Shown here: one piece after another, positions 55,046 to 63,839 of the stretch
Numbering within the stretch: position 1 is the first letter of the stretch
Layout: the number at the start of each line of letters is the position of its first letter
NCBI GenBank assembly: GCA_021773555.1
Contig: JAJFKA010000131.1
Span: 1-64,000, forward strand
Source: Gammaproteobacteria bacterium
GTDB taxonomy: Bacteria; Pseudomonadota; Gammaproteobacteria; Pseudomonadales; Azotimanducaceae
DNA: 64,000 nucleotides
Direction: 5' to 3'
Made by a program: the position numbers and the translations under genes
The notes under the pieces: generated by a model
Told to the model about the DNA's origin: nothing
Databases searched by the model: none
What the model saw: the letters and a program-made list of their open reading frames with translations, nothing else

Positions 55046-56332
55046 ATGTCGGAAAAGCAACTTGCCTCAGAAATACTTACCGGCCTACAGGCCGCCGGGT
55101 TCGAGCGGGGCACTGCCCGGGTCAGTAATGATGAACTGCATGAACTGCAGGCTGAAAATGGAGATTTGAATCTGTTCCGGACAAATTTCGAAACGGAAAT
55201 TGGGATGTCGGGTATTTTGGATCAGTCCCGGGCTTCACTCAGCATCAACAAGATAGAAAAATCAGTCGTTGGCGAAGCTATTGACAATCTCAAACTGATG
55301 GCACTCAGTGGAACTCCTGATCCAGCCTTTGATATTGCCGGGAATCAGCCTGCGGAGACTTTTTCGGCGGGGCCGAAACAGCCTGACTATGAGTTGATGT
55401 ACGATCGAATTAATGAGGTCGAAGCGCATGCAAAAGCGAATTATCCAATCCTCAACCTGCGTAGTGCTGGCATCACCTACTTCAAACGCCAGAGTGCTGT
55501 CCTCAACACCAACGGTGTCGAGTTTCAGTCCGTCCGGGGTCAATACAATGTCTCGGTATCGTTTTCGTCAAAACAGGAACTGGCCACTTCCTCAATGATG
55601 TACACAGGCTTCAGCAGTTTTGATCTGGACAAGCCCATACATGAGTACACGAACGTGGATGCACTTTTCCGGCAATCCACTGAACAGGTTCTAACGGAAC
55701 ATCTGCCCGGAAAATTTGTTGGCGATATGGTCATCGCACCCTCCTGTTTGCCGAGTTTTCTCGGCTTCCTCACGGCGCGCCTTGGAGATGCGGCGATGGT
55801 CTCGGGTACCTCCGTTTATAAGGACAAACTGGGCGCCGAAGTGGCGAGCCCGCTGCTTAACCTGCACAGTCAGCCGGTCGGCGGTGAGCTGTGCAGCGGC
55901 TACTGGATAACCGGGGATGGCTACAAGGCGGAAAATTCAGTCATCGTTGAAAATGGCATTCTGAAGACTTACCTGCTTGGGATTTATGGGGCCAACAAAA
56001 CCGGAATGAATCGTGCAGTGAACGGTGGCGGCTGTTACGTGGTCGCACCAGGCGAGACGTCCTACGAAGCGCTGATCGGGCAGGTTGAAAACGGTATTTT
56101 GATCAACCGGTTTTCGGGTGGCCGGCCCAATGATCGTGGAGATTTTTCCGGGATCGCAAAAAACAGCTACTACGTCAGGGATGGCAAGGTGCAGTTTCCG
56201 ATCAAGGAGACCACTGTCAGTGGAAATCTCATTGAATTGCTTAAGAGTATCCAGGCAATATCCCGGGAATGCCTCAACAATGGATCGAGTAGTTACCCCT
56301 GGATTCGGGTCGGAGGAATTACCGCATCCTGA
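55046..56332 (+). CDS. pmbA: TldE/PmbA partner subunit
   Basis: 428 residues from the ATG at 55046, behind GGCGGGGAG; a longer frame begins inside tldD and is rejected. It lacks HExxxH, as PmbA/TldE does. The C-terminal VSGNLIELLKSIQAIS and SYPWIRVGGITAS are typical. It completes the TldD active site. The pair is normally housekeeping; no peptide precursor is adjacent. Confidence 0.92.
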   Translation: MSEKQLASEILTGLQAAGFERGTARVSNDELHELQAENGDLNLFRTNFETEIGMSGILDQSRASLSINKIEKSVVGEAIDNLKLMALSGTPDPAFDIAGNQPAETFSAGPKQPDYELMYDRINEVEAHAKANYPILNLRSAGITYFKRQSAVLNTNGVEFQSVRGQYNVSVSFSSKQELATSSMMYTGFSSFDLDKPIHEYTNVDALFRQSTEQVLTEHLPGKFVGDMVIAPSCLPSFLGFLTARLGDAAMVSGTSVYKDKLGAEVASPLLNLHSQPVGGELCSGYWITGDGYKAENSVIVENGILKTYLLGIYGANKTGMNRAVNGGGCYVVAPGETSYEALIGQVENGILINRFSGGRPNDRGDFSGIAKNSYYVRDGKVQFPIKETTVSGNLIELLKSIQAISRECLNNGSSSYPWIRVGGITAS

Positions 56333-56489
56333 ATCGCGGTGTGCAAAAATTGACCGTTAGCGACTGATTTTTGACTGTTATCCGGGATTCGGCTAAACCG
56401 GCTGCAAGCTAAGTGCTTGAATTAATTGAACTTACAAATTGGCATGACTTTTGTATTACTTCCTTCACCACCAGCAAAGGTCAAGTCAA

Positions 56490-57116
56490 ATGGAAGTGAT
56501 GGAAATGCAGTCAGCCGCGCTCAGCGATTCAGTCGATTTTTTCAACACCGCGGAATTTGCGTGTCTCGAAGAGGCCTGCCAATTTGCGACCGACCATCTT
56601 GATTCGGATCGGCAGCTTTTATCGGAACGGGTCGCCGAACGATGTGTTGCCATTGGCGAACAACTCGGATTGTCGGGTACCGATCTGGTCAGGCTGGAGG
56701 TTGCAGCGATGGTGCACCGGGTCGGTGAGTTGTTTCTCAGCGAAACCTTGCGTGATAAAAGCTTTCTCGAAATGGATGGGGTCGAGATTCTCATCTATCG
56801 TCGTTACCCTGTTTTATCGGCTCTGCGCATCAGCCAGCATGTCAGCCGGGAGTTCTACGAGATCATCCTGAACCATCGGGAGTACTATGCCGGTATCGGC
56901 TTCCTGAATGTGTTACGTGGTGAACAGATACCGCTCGGTGCGCGGATTCTCTGTGCGGCGACGGAGTACGAGGAACTGGCCATGTATCATGGTCAGGACC
57001 CGGTGCGGCTGGATACTATTCAGCGGCGCATGGCGAAGAATGCCATTGGCAAGTATGACCCTGCTGTTGTGGATGCATTAATGATTACCATCGCTGGTGA
57101 GAATGTCTGTCACTAG
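56490..57116 (+). CDS. Degenerate HD-GYP domain protein
   Basis: 208 residues from the ATG at 56490. The fold follows the HD-GYP pattern (SERVAERCVAIGEQLGL, then AAMVHRVGELFLS, then HREYYAGIGFLNVLRGEQIPLGARILCAATEYEELA), but the HD pair reads His76-Arg77, the second conserved HP is YP, and HHE..DG.GYP is NHREYYAGIGFL. The metal ligands needed for c-di-GMP hydrolysis are lost, so it is probably a receptor or scaffold. The stop TAG lies inside the repeat end described at 57113. It is 157 bp after pmbA. Confidence 0.75.
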   Translation: MEVMEMQSAALSDSVDFFNTAEFACLEEACQFATDHLDSDRQLLSERVAERCVAIGEQLGLSGTDLVRLEVAAMVHRVGELFLSETLRDKSFLEMDGVEILIYRRYPVLSALRISQHVSREFYEIILNHREYYAGIGFLNVLRGEQIPLGARILCAATEYEELAMYHGQDPVRLDTIQRRMAKNAIGKYDPAVVDALMITIAGENVCH

Positions 57117-57234
57117 CCCCGCATTGATCAGGTGACAGATGGTTGGGCAAGAAATCACGCAACACGGTTTACCCGATTGATTTCCCTGGCTCTGACGATC
57201 GAACCAAACCGCCTTCATGGACAATGCGGGCCGG
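57113..57234. repeat. Short inverted repeat with MITE-like ends
   Basis: CTAGCCCCGCATTG (57113-57126) and CAATGCGGG (57222-57230) are inverted copies of a 9-bp core, CCCGCATTG. The right end, 57212-57234, matches the terminal repeat of the 4367 element at 18 of 23 positions. It lies between two convergent stops and could be a shortened element or a transcript end. Confidence 0.4.
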
Positions 57235-57235
57235 A

Positions 57236-58285
57236 TTACATTTTTGCCAACAGGTTGCTGAGGGCGTCGCAGTTTCGAATTCTTTCTTCTGATGTGGTTC
57301 CAAGATAACTCACGTTAAGTGATGTGACCCCCGCTTCCTTGAGAACCTGGAGCCGGTCTCTAACAAAACTTTCTGATCCGACCAGAGAGGTAGCATCCAG
57401 ATAAGACTGGGGAATAGCTGCCTCGGCTTCTGATTTTCTTCCCGAGAGGTATAGATTCTGAATGGTTTCCGCTTCAGTTTCATATCCGTATTTTCTGAAC
57501 ACCTGATTGTAGAAATTTTTCTCTTTTGCACCCATACCACCCACGTAGAGTGCGATGCCGGGACGTGACATGTCGCGGTAGGACTCTAGCCCCTCGCCAA
57601 TAGCAACCGCACCACCGGCATAAATATCGAGTGGCGGACGCCCTGGATCGCGCTTTGCGGCTCCCCGTGCCAGTGCATCACCCCAGACTTTATCCGCACC
57701 TTCTGCCATATAAAACGCGGGCAACCAGGCATCGGCGATTTCGGCGGTCATTTCCACGCTTTTCTCGCCCAGAGTCGCCAGGGCAATGGGTATCTCGTCA
57801 CGATAGGGATGATTGATTATTTTTAGTGGGATACCCAGACCAGTACCCTGGTCGGCAGGTAAGGGTATCTGGTATTTTTTTCCGTCGTGGGTGAGTTTCT
57901 CTTCCCGTTTCCAGACCTTGCGGCATATTTCCACAACCTCACGAATTCGCGTCATCGGTGCATCGTAAGGGACACCGTGAAATCCCTCGATCACCTGCGG
58001 TCCTGATGCCCCGAGCCCCAACATGCAACGGCCTTCCGACAGCGAGTCGATACCCGCGGCGGTCATCGCCATTAAGGTCGGCGTACGGCTGTATATATTG
58101 AGTATGCCACTGGCGATCGTCACTCGCTCGGTCCTGGCGGCAAGGTACCCCATGGCGCTGACGCCATCAAAAGAGTACGCCTCCGGAACCCAGACCACAT
58201 CGAGTCCGGCTTTCTCCATCTCGACAATTTCCCGGGAGGCCCCAGCAAATCCCTGCGCATAACTCATCAATGTGGATGTTTTCAT
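57236..58285 (-). CDS. LLM-class flavin/F420-dependent oxidoreductase
   Basis: 349 residues from the ATG at 58285 with GGGAGCAGAC upstream. VVWVPEAYSFDGVSAMGYLAARTERVTIASGILNIYSRTPTLMAMTAAGIDSLSEGRCMLGLGASGPQVIEGFHG is diagnostic of LLM oxidoreductases; the sequence resembles the mycobacterial F420-type group. The substrate is unknown. The fourth LLM gene of the window. It is 72 bp downstream of the MATE gene on the same strand. Confidence 0.9.
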   Translation of the reverse strand: MKTSTLMSYAQGFAGASREIVEMEKAGLDVVWVPEAYSFDGVSAMGYLAARTERVTIASGILNIYSRTPTLMAMTAAGIDSLSEGRCMLGLGASGPQVIEGFHGVPYDAPMTRIREVVEICRKVWKREEKLTHDGKKYQIPLPADQGTGLGIPLKIINHPYRDEIPIALATLGEKSVEMTAEIADAWLPAFYMAEGADKVWGDALARGAAKRDPGRPPLDIYAGGAVAIGEGLESYRDMSRPGIALYVGGMGAKEKNFYNQVFRKYGYETEAETIQNLYLSGRKSEAEAAIPQSYLDATSLVGSESFVRDRLQVLKEAGVTSLNVSYLGTTSEERIRNCDALSNLLAKM

Positions 58286-58357
58286 TTGTCTGCTCCCGGC
58301 TTAATTTCCCTGAGTCTAATGCCAGTGTGCCCTCCAGGGCAATGCGAGCACGAATAG

Positions 58358-59680
58358 CTACAAAGGCCCGGGCCGCTCGACAATTTTTACGCGTGGCAGG
58401 TAGTAGTAAAGTGAGACAGCCCTGGCTACAAAGTAGAGCATCAGAGCGGCCCACAAACCGTGATTGTCAAAATAGGTACTCAGTACTTTCCATCCGGCAA
58501 GGTAGACCAGTAATGAAATGAGCATTGCATTGCGCATTTCCTGGGTCCGGGTTGCTCCGATAAATACACCGTCAAGCAGGTAACACCAGACGGAGACCAC
58601 CGGCGCAGCAATCGCCCAGACAAGATATTCTCGTGCGGTACTTTGCACCTCACTAACATTGGTGAGCAGATCAATCGCAAGATTTCCGAACAGCAGCAGG
58701 ATCAAACTCACCAACAAGGCAGTGATAAATGCCAGTTGCGCACTGTACCTGATACCTCTGTCAAGTCTGTCTTTGCGTCCACTGCCAATGGCATTACCCA
58801 CCAGACTCTCGGCTGCCAGCGCGAAACCATCTAGAAAAAACGCGGAAAAGCTGACGAACTGCATGAGAATTGCGTTAGCAGCCAGCAATACATCACCGGA
58901 CCTGGCGCCTTCATTCGTGAACCAGGCGAATGCGAAAATCAGGCAGAGCGTGCGAATCATGATATCGCGGTTCACCACGAACATCCGCTTCAGGTCGCCG
59001 ATGTTCAAGAGCACTCTGAGGCCTATAGGAGTGTTGTTTTTCATCTTTCTGCCGATGATGAACAAACCCACGTTCAGTGCCAGGCACTCTGAGATCACGG
59101 TAGCTGCAGCGACACCTTCTACGCCCCAATGAAAGCCCAGGACAAATAATAGATCGAGCAGGATGTTAGTCAGATTGAGAACCAGCTGGGTAATGAGAAT
59201 AGCTCGCGTGTCCTGGCTGCCTAACAGATATCCGGAAACAGCAAGGTAAGTGAGGCTGAGTGGTGCACCCCAGATTCTGATATGAAAGTAAGTGGATGCG
59301 GCAGCCTCGACCTGTTCACTTCCGTTGATTAGCGAGAAGGCGAGCGTTGCGATGGGGTATTGCAAAAGCAACAAGGCTGACCCTATGGCAAGGCCAACAA
59401 TCAGTGCGCGATAGAAAGCGGCCCGGGCTGCATTATTTTGTCCTGCGCCCAGGGCCTGTGCCACGAGTCCTGTGGTACCCATGCGCAAAAAACCAAATCC
59501 CCAGTAAAGGAAGCTGAACAACATCCCGCCGATGGCGATTGCCCCGAGAAGTGCGGCATCACCAAGATTGCCAATGACTGCGGTATCGACAAGCCCGAGT
59601 AAAGGCGTCGAGGTGTTTGACAGAATGATCGGCCAGGCAAGGTGGAAGACGCGGAATCTTGATATTTCCTGATTTTGCAA
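58358..59680 (-). CDS. MATE-family efflux transporter (DinF-like)
   Basis: 440 residues with about twelve helices. The N-terminus FRVFHLAWPIILSNTSTPLLGLVDTAVIGNLGDAALLGAIAIGG is the DinF/NorM branch. The start is a TTG at 59680, immediately against the stop of the bL12-like gene, because no ATG or GTG precedes the first helix. It exports cationic drugs or similar compounds using Na+ or H+. Translation likely depends on the preceding gene. Confidence 0.92.
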   Translation of the reverse strand: MQNQEISRFRVFHLAWPIILSNTSTPLLGLVDTAVIGNLGDAALLGAIAIGGMLFSFLYWGFGFLRMGTTGLVAQALGAGQNNAARAAFYRALIVGLAIGSALLLLQYPIATLAFSLINGSEQVEAAASTYFHIRIWGAPLSLTYLAVSGYLLGSQDTRAILITQLVLNLTNILLDLLFVLGFHWGVEGVAAATVISECLALNVGLFIIGRKMKNNTPIGLRVLLNIGDLKRMFVVNRDIMIRTLCLIFAFAWFTNEGARSGDVLLAANAILMQFVSFSAFFLDGFALAAESLVGNAIGSGRKDRLDRGIRYSAQLAFITALLVSLILLLFGNLAIDLLTNVSEVQSTAREYLVWAIAAPVVSVWCYLLDGVFIGATRTQEMRNAMLISLLVYLAGWKVLSTYFDNHGLWAALMLYFVARAVSLYYYLPRVKIVERPGPL

Positions 59681-60106
59681 TCAATGGTTTCCGGCGATGT
59701 AGGCGATGCTAAAGGCAACGCCAATAACAATGAGCCATCGGAAAATACGCTTTAGCTGCGCTGCATTGGCGGCTTGCATTGTGGAAGCGATATGGGGATT
59801 GGTGGCGATATACTCTTCCACCAGTGCCTTTGCAGTTTTAAGATCCGTTCGCTGGGCCTCACGCACGGCCTTGATTGCGTCTATTTTGCTGCCTTGCTGG
59901 AGTGCCACGATAGCTTGTGTTGGTATTGTCGTAGTGGCATGTGCATGCCTGTCTGGTTCACCGAGTTCATGCTGTCCGATCATTTCCATTGCCTGATCCA
60001 GGCTGACATTATGGGTGAGTCGGATGGACTTTACTGCGGCAACCTTGTTGCCCTTCTGCAGCGCTTCAATTGTCTCGCGTGACAATTCAATTTTCTGTGT
60101 GCTCAT
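59681..60106 (-). CDS. Duplicated bL12-C-terminal-like protein with membrane tail
   Basis: 141 residues from the ATG at 60106; another ATG two codons earlier is equally possible. Two related units are present: IEALQKGNKVAAVKSIRLTHNVSLDQAMEMI and IVALQQGSKIDAIKAVREAQRTDLKTAKALVEEYI. Both follow the KIxxIKxVRexTxLxLkeAKxLVe pattern of the ribosomal protein L7/L12 C-terminal domain. A single C-terminal helix (about 118-137) would anchor it in the membrane. The function is unknown. It abuts the MATE start. Confidence 0.7.
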   Translation of the reverse strand: MSTQKIELSRETIEALQKGNKVAAVKSIRLTHNVSLDQAMEMIGQHELGEPDRHAHATTTIPTQAIVALQQGSKIDAIKAVREAQRTDLKTAKALVEEYIATNPHIASTMQAANAAQLKRIFRWLIVIGVAFSIAYIAGNH

Positions 60107-60223
60107 CAGCATTCCAGCCTGCTTGTATTTGCTTGGTTATGACTGCAGCACCCATTGTTGTCATCACTACGGCTTTTACAACAACTATTGCTACAATCTG
60201 GGTATCGCCCGAAGGACAACAAA

Positions 60224-61726
60224 GTGAATAGAAATCTGCCCGTTATCATTGGACAAGGTCAACTGGTTGACCGGGACGCCAGTATAGAACGTCACATGGA
60301 GCCTCTGGAGATGCTGGCGAAAGTGTCTATAAACGCTACTGTAGATGCAGGGATCAGCGAAAGTGTTCTGGCAGAGCTGGATACCATTGCGCTGGTCGGT
60401 ACCGCCGGTTGGCATCCTGATAATGCACCAAATTTGCTCGCCACCCGGCTTGGTGCTCACCCTGGCCATGAGTATGTTACCGGCACCGGCGGCCAGGTTG
60501 GCATTTCACTTTTAAATTTCGTTGCCTCAGAAATAATCGCCGGACGTTCCGAATTCACGTTAGTCGCAGGTTGTAACAATCTAAAAGTGTTGATGAAATC
60601 AATTTCAACCGGTGTGCGTCTTAACTGGCAGCGTGGCGGGATTGGAAAACCAGTGATGGTCGGAGGCGACGAACCGGGGAGTAACGACATCGAGGCGCAG
60701 TATGGACTTAAACTCCCACCAGACATTTATCCGCTGTTTGAGAACGCGTTGCGTGCATCCCAGGGCCTCAGTCTGGACGAGCACAGCGCGGTGATGGGAA
60801 GCCTGTTCAGTCCGTTTACAGAGGTTGCCGCCGAGAATCCCTATGCATGGTTTCCAACCCGGAGGTCTGCACAGGAACTGTGCACGGTCACAGCGAACAA
60901 CAGGATGATTTCATTCCCTTACCCGAAGTACCTGAATGCGGTCTTAAACACAGAACAAGCGGCCGGGCTCATCGTCTGTAGCGAAGAAAAAGCACGGTCC
61001 CTGGGCGTCCCGGAACAATCCTGGGTCTATTGGCTGGGCGGGGCGGCCTCCCAGGAGCAGGCATGGTGGGCGAGTGAGCGACCTCAATTCAGCGAGTGTC
61101 CGTCAATGAAGGATGCGCAAACAAGTGCGCTGTCTAATGCAGGTCTTGATATTGCTGAAGTTGATCGTTTTGACTTTTACAGCTGCTTTCCGGTTGCTGT
61201 GGAGATGGCCTGTAAAAATCTGGACCTGGCGCTTGATGATCCGCGCGGCTTTACCGTAACCGGTGGGCTTCCTTACGCCGGAGGTCCGGCAAGCGCCTAT
61301 ACGCTTCACTCGATTGCCGAGATGAGCCAGGAATTGCGCGCCGGACGTGGTCAATCGGGTCTGGTTACCGGAAATGGCTGGTACCTGACTAAACATTCCT
61401 GCGCTGTCCTGGGTATGGGACGACCGGAGCGCCTTCCCCGGGACGGTTTAACAGCCGAGCTTCCGTCGGCTGAAATGGCCACTAAACCGGAAAGGGTTGA
61501 TCCAGAGGCTAGCGGAGCTGCGCGGATCGAGGCCTACACGGTTGCCTATGATCGGGAGGGCAAACCCGAGCGCGGCATTGTCCTCGGGCGAACAGAGCAG
61601 CAGCGCCGTTTTATCGCTAATACCCCAAATACCAAGGACTTTCTCGAGCATTTTGTAGCCAGCGAACAGGTAGGCACCACCGGTACCTTGACGGTACGGA
61701 ACCAGCAGTCATTGTTTGATCTCTAG
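60224..61726 (+). CDS. Thiolase-fold acetyl-CoA acetyltransferase-like protein
   Basis: 500 residues from the GTG at 60224 with AAGGA upstream; an earlier frame adds 23 residues. It belongs to the acetyl-CoA acetyltransferase / SCP-x-like group. The usual nucleophile region Cys-x-Ser-Gly is TGTGGQVG here and the His region GHP is PYAGGPASA. Classical thiolysis is therefore unlikely, as in other divergent family members. It may carry out a modified acyl-CoA reaction. A divergent promoter region separates it from the bL12-like gene. Confidence 0.82.
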   Translation: MNRNLPVIIGQGQLVDRDASIERHMEPLEMLAKVSINATVDAGISESVLAELDTIALVGTAGWHPDNAPNLLATRLGAHPGHEYVTGTGGQVGISLLNFVASEIIAGRSEFTLVAGCNNLKVLMKSISTGVRLNWQRGGIGKPVMVGGDEPGSNDIEAQYGLKLPPDIYPLFENALRASQGLSLDEHSAVMGSLFSPFTEVAAENPYAWFPTRRSAQELCTVTANNRMISFPYPKYLNAVLNTEQAAGLIVCSEEKARSLGVPEQSWVYWLGGAASQEQAWWASERPQFSECPSMKDAQTSALSNAGLDIAEVDRFDFYSCFPVAVEMACKNLDLALDDPRGFTVTGGLPYAGGPASAYTLHSIAEMSQELRAGRGQSGLVTGNGWYLTKHSCAVLGMGRPERLPRDGLTAELPSAEMATKPERVDPEASGAARIEAYTVAYDREGKPERGIVLGRTEQQRRFIANTPNTKDFLEHFVASEQVGTTGTLTVRNQQSLFDL

Positions 61727-61760
61727 CAGGATGGCGCTTACCTAACATTGAACCGGGTTG

Positions 61761-61924
61761 TTTCGCAGAAGGTGCAGCGGTTCCTTCCCTACGCGGCTTG
61801 CGGCTCTCCGAGCTCCCCTCACTTGGTCGAAAGCCCCTACGGGTCCGATGGCGGCCCCCTCTCTCCACGCGCTCGGCGCCTCGCCTGAAGGCTGCGGAAA
61901 GGAACCACCGCACCTTCCGCTAAA
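61761..61924. repeat. Large imperfect palindrome
   Basis: The arms 61761-61786 and 61899-61924 pair at about 22 of 26 positions, with the core GAAGGTGCAGCGGTTCCTT against its near-complement (17 of 19). The roughly 112-bp interior is GC-rich and has more small stems. No open frame through it is supported. It fills much of the 396-bp gap between the thiolase-like gene and the RHH gene. Confidence 0.55.
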
Positions 61925-62061
61925 ATCTTCGAAAGGGCACTTCGAACGACGGAATTTGCTTAAGTAGTGCCAATCATATCTAGCAGGATTTCCAGGCGGC
62001 TGGAGTGACAAATTTCCAGGTAATGTAAGTTGCAACTCACAACTCGGCGGGTTCGTTTACG

Positions 62062-62067
62062 TATAAT
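62062..62067 (+). promoter_or_regulatory. TATAAT -10 hexamer upstream of the RHH gene
   Basis: A perfect TATAAT lies 56 bp before the RHH start codon. No -35 element at ordinary spacing is convincing, so this is a weak promoter call. Confidence 0.3.
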
Positions 62068-62122
62068 TGCACAACAGTACTACTCCAAGAGTTTTTACAG
62101 CTGACAGAAAGGAGAGCAGCTC

Positions 62123-62323
62123 ATGCCGGAAATCGAACAGGTAAAGTTTGTATTACGTCTTCCACCCAGCCTGCACAAGAAAATCAAACGTCGTGCCAGG
62201 CAAAACAATACGTCGATGAACAAAGAAATTACCAATATCCTCGACGATTCGTTTCGTGCATCGACCGTCGACAAAATGTTGGCCGACCTGATTGTTCGAC
62301 TGGAAAAAAAGAAAGTCATCTAG
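62123..62323 (+). CDS. Arc-type ribbon-helix-helix DNA-binding protein
   Basis: 66 residues. VKFVLRLPPSLHKKIKRRARQNNTSMNKEITNIL is the full Arc/CopG-type ribbon-helix-helix; a short helical tail follows. AAGGAGA precedes the ATG. It could repress itself or a toxin gene, but no toxin gene is adjacent. The stop TAG at 62321 falls inside a copy of the MITE end. Confidence 0.9.
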   Translation: MPEIEQVKFVLRLPPSLHKKIKRRARQNNTSMNKEITNILDDSFRASTVDKMLADLIVRLEKKKVI

Positions 62324-62337
62324 CCCGCATTATTTCA
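62320..62337. repeat. Solo copy of the MITE terminal repeat
   Basis: CTAGCCCGCATTATT here (62320-62334) is identical to 4367-4381, and the next bases, TCA, continue with one extra T. No inverted partner was found in the next 100 bp, so it is a remnant end or a coincidental use of the same motif. Confidence 0.4.
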
Positions 62338-62406
62338 TTGTCCTTGACCCTGGACAGTGGCTTGAAGCAAGATTCCTGCTTCTCCTGAATCACCGGCCGT
62401 TAGCCA

Positions 62407-63783
62407 ATGCGTCCAGAACCACACCCACTGGTGCAGAAGTACCAGGACTGGAGTCCGCGCTCCGCTGAGATCATGATCCGTGGAAAACAGGTTTTCCCCG
62501 GTGGGGATACGCGGGCCAGTGCCCACTTTGGTCCTTACCCGCTGGTCATGGAACGTGGGCACGAATGCTATCTGTATGATGTAGATGGGCATGAACTGCT
62601 TGATTTCATGAACAATTTCACGTCGCTCATCCACGGACATGCGCATCCGGCAACGGTGAAAGCGGTCATCGATCAGGCGCCGCGAGGCACTGCCTTCGCA
62701 GCGCCGAGTCGGTCCCAGATTGAACTGGCTGAACTCATTGTGTCTCGAATCCCATCAGTCGAACAAATGCGTTTTTGCAGTTCAGGCAGTGAAGCGACAT
62801 TGATGGCACTGCGCTGTGCGCGAGCGGTAACCGGACGACAGAAAATTATGAAAATGGAAGGCGGTTACCATGGCAGCTATGAGCTTGCCGAGGTGAGCCT
62901 GATTCCGTTTCCTGACCGGCGTGGTGATATCGCACATCCCAATGCTAACGCGGTTGATAACAGCTTCCCGCAAAGTGTGCTCTCCGACGTGGTCGTTTGT
63001 CCTTACAATGAGCCGGAGCTTGCGACCCGGCTTATTGCCGAACACGCCCATGAGCTGGCTGCAGTGATCGTTGAACCGATGCTGGGATCTATGGGAATGG
63101 TACCCGCAACAAGTGAATTCCTGCGAGCTTTGCGGGAGGCTGCCACCCGACATAACATCGTCCTGGTATTTGACGAGGTGATCACGTTACGACAATCAGC
63201 CGCAGGAGAGCAGGGGCGGCATGGAATACGACCGGACCTGACCTGCATGGGCAAAATAATCGGAGGTGGACTGCCGGTAGGTGCCCTCGGAGGAGATAGA
63301 AACCTAATGCAGGTTTTCAGTCCCGAATCAAAAGACCCGGTATTCCACGCCAGTACCTTCAGCGGCAATGCACTTACCATGGCGTCGGGATTGTCGACGT
63401 TATCCAATTTTGAAGAAAAGGATGCGCAGCGACTCAACGCGCTGGGTGATCAATTACGTGCCGGATTCAATCAGGTGTTGTCCCAGTTTGGTATTCGGGG
63501 AGCCGCGGTCGGGTCCGGGTCGTTATCCAATCTGGTACTGACGGATATCGATATTAAGAGTTCACGTGACGTGATGGAAGGCATGATTGCCGCCGGGCAC
63601 ATCGGCAGCTTACTGCACCTCTCAATGTTACGGCACGGTGTAGTTTCCGCCAGCCGTTTGATGTACTGCGTCTCTACCCCCATGCGGGAAGAACATGTCG
63701 ATCAGGCGATTACCGCCTTGTCGGAATCTTTAGCGGAACTCAGGCCCTACATTGAGGCCGAACGGCCATCACTACTGAAGTAG
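62407..63783 (+). CDS. Class III aminotransferase (glutamate-1-semialdehyde aminomutase-like)
   Basis: 458 residues. The substrate-side segment NFTSLIHGHAHP, the cofactor loop FCSSGSEATLMALRCARAVTGRQKIMKMEGGYHG, VFDEVITLR and the PLP lysine Lys283 (MGKIIGGGLPVGALGG) are those of class III PLP aminotransferases, nearest the HemL-like group. Such enzymes move amino groups of amino acids or isomerise aminoaldehydes. The native substrate is not deducible. It is the gene before the partial MFS, and the two frames overlap. Confidence 0.9.
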   Translation: MRPEPHPLVQKYQDWSPRSAEIMIRGKQVFPGGDTRASAHFGPYPLVMERGHECYLYDVDGHELLDFMNNFTSLIHGHAHPATVKAVIDQAPRGTAFAAPSRSQIELAELIVSRIPSVEQMRFCSSGSEATLMALRCARAVTGRQKIMKMEGGYHGSYELAEVSLIPFPDRRGDIAHPNANAVDNSFPQSVLSDVVVCPYNEPELATRLIAEHAHELAAVIVEPMLGSMGMVPATSEFLRALREAATRHNIVLVFDEVITLRQSAAGEQGRHGIRPDLTCMGKIIGGGLPVGALGGDRNLMQVFSPESKDPVFHASTFSGNALTMASGLSTLSNFEEKDAQRLNALGDQLRAGFNQVLSQFGIRGAAVGSGSLSNLVLTDIDIKSSRDVMEGMIAAGHIGSLLHLSMLRHGVVSASRLMYCVSTPMREEHVDQAITALSESLAELRPYIEAERPSLLK

Positions 63784-63839
63784 CACCAGCCTCCATTCGG
63801 GCACTCAGCACCCTGCGGCTGTTGCTCTTTCTGGTATCG

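Noticed and set aside
53655-56332. TldD/TldE as part of a peptide natural-product cluster
   Set aside because: No precursor peptide or modifying enzyme is adjacent. The pair is usually housekeeping.
61617-62035. Reverse-strand frames of about 98 codons in the thiolase-RHH gap
   Set aside because: They run through the palindrome and have no start signal or family.
62123-62323. RHH gene as antitoxin of a toxin-antitoxin pair
   Set aside because: No small toxin frame is adjacent in the same direction; the next gene is an aminotransferase 84 bp away.
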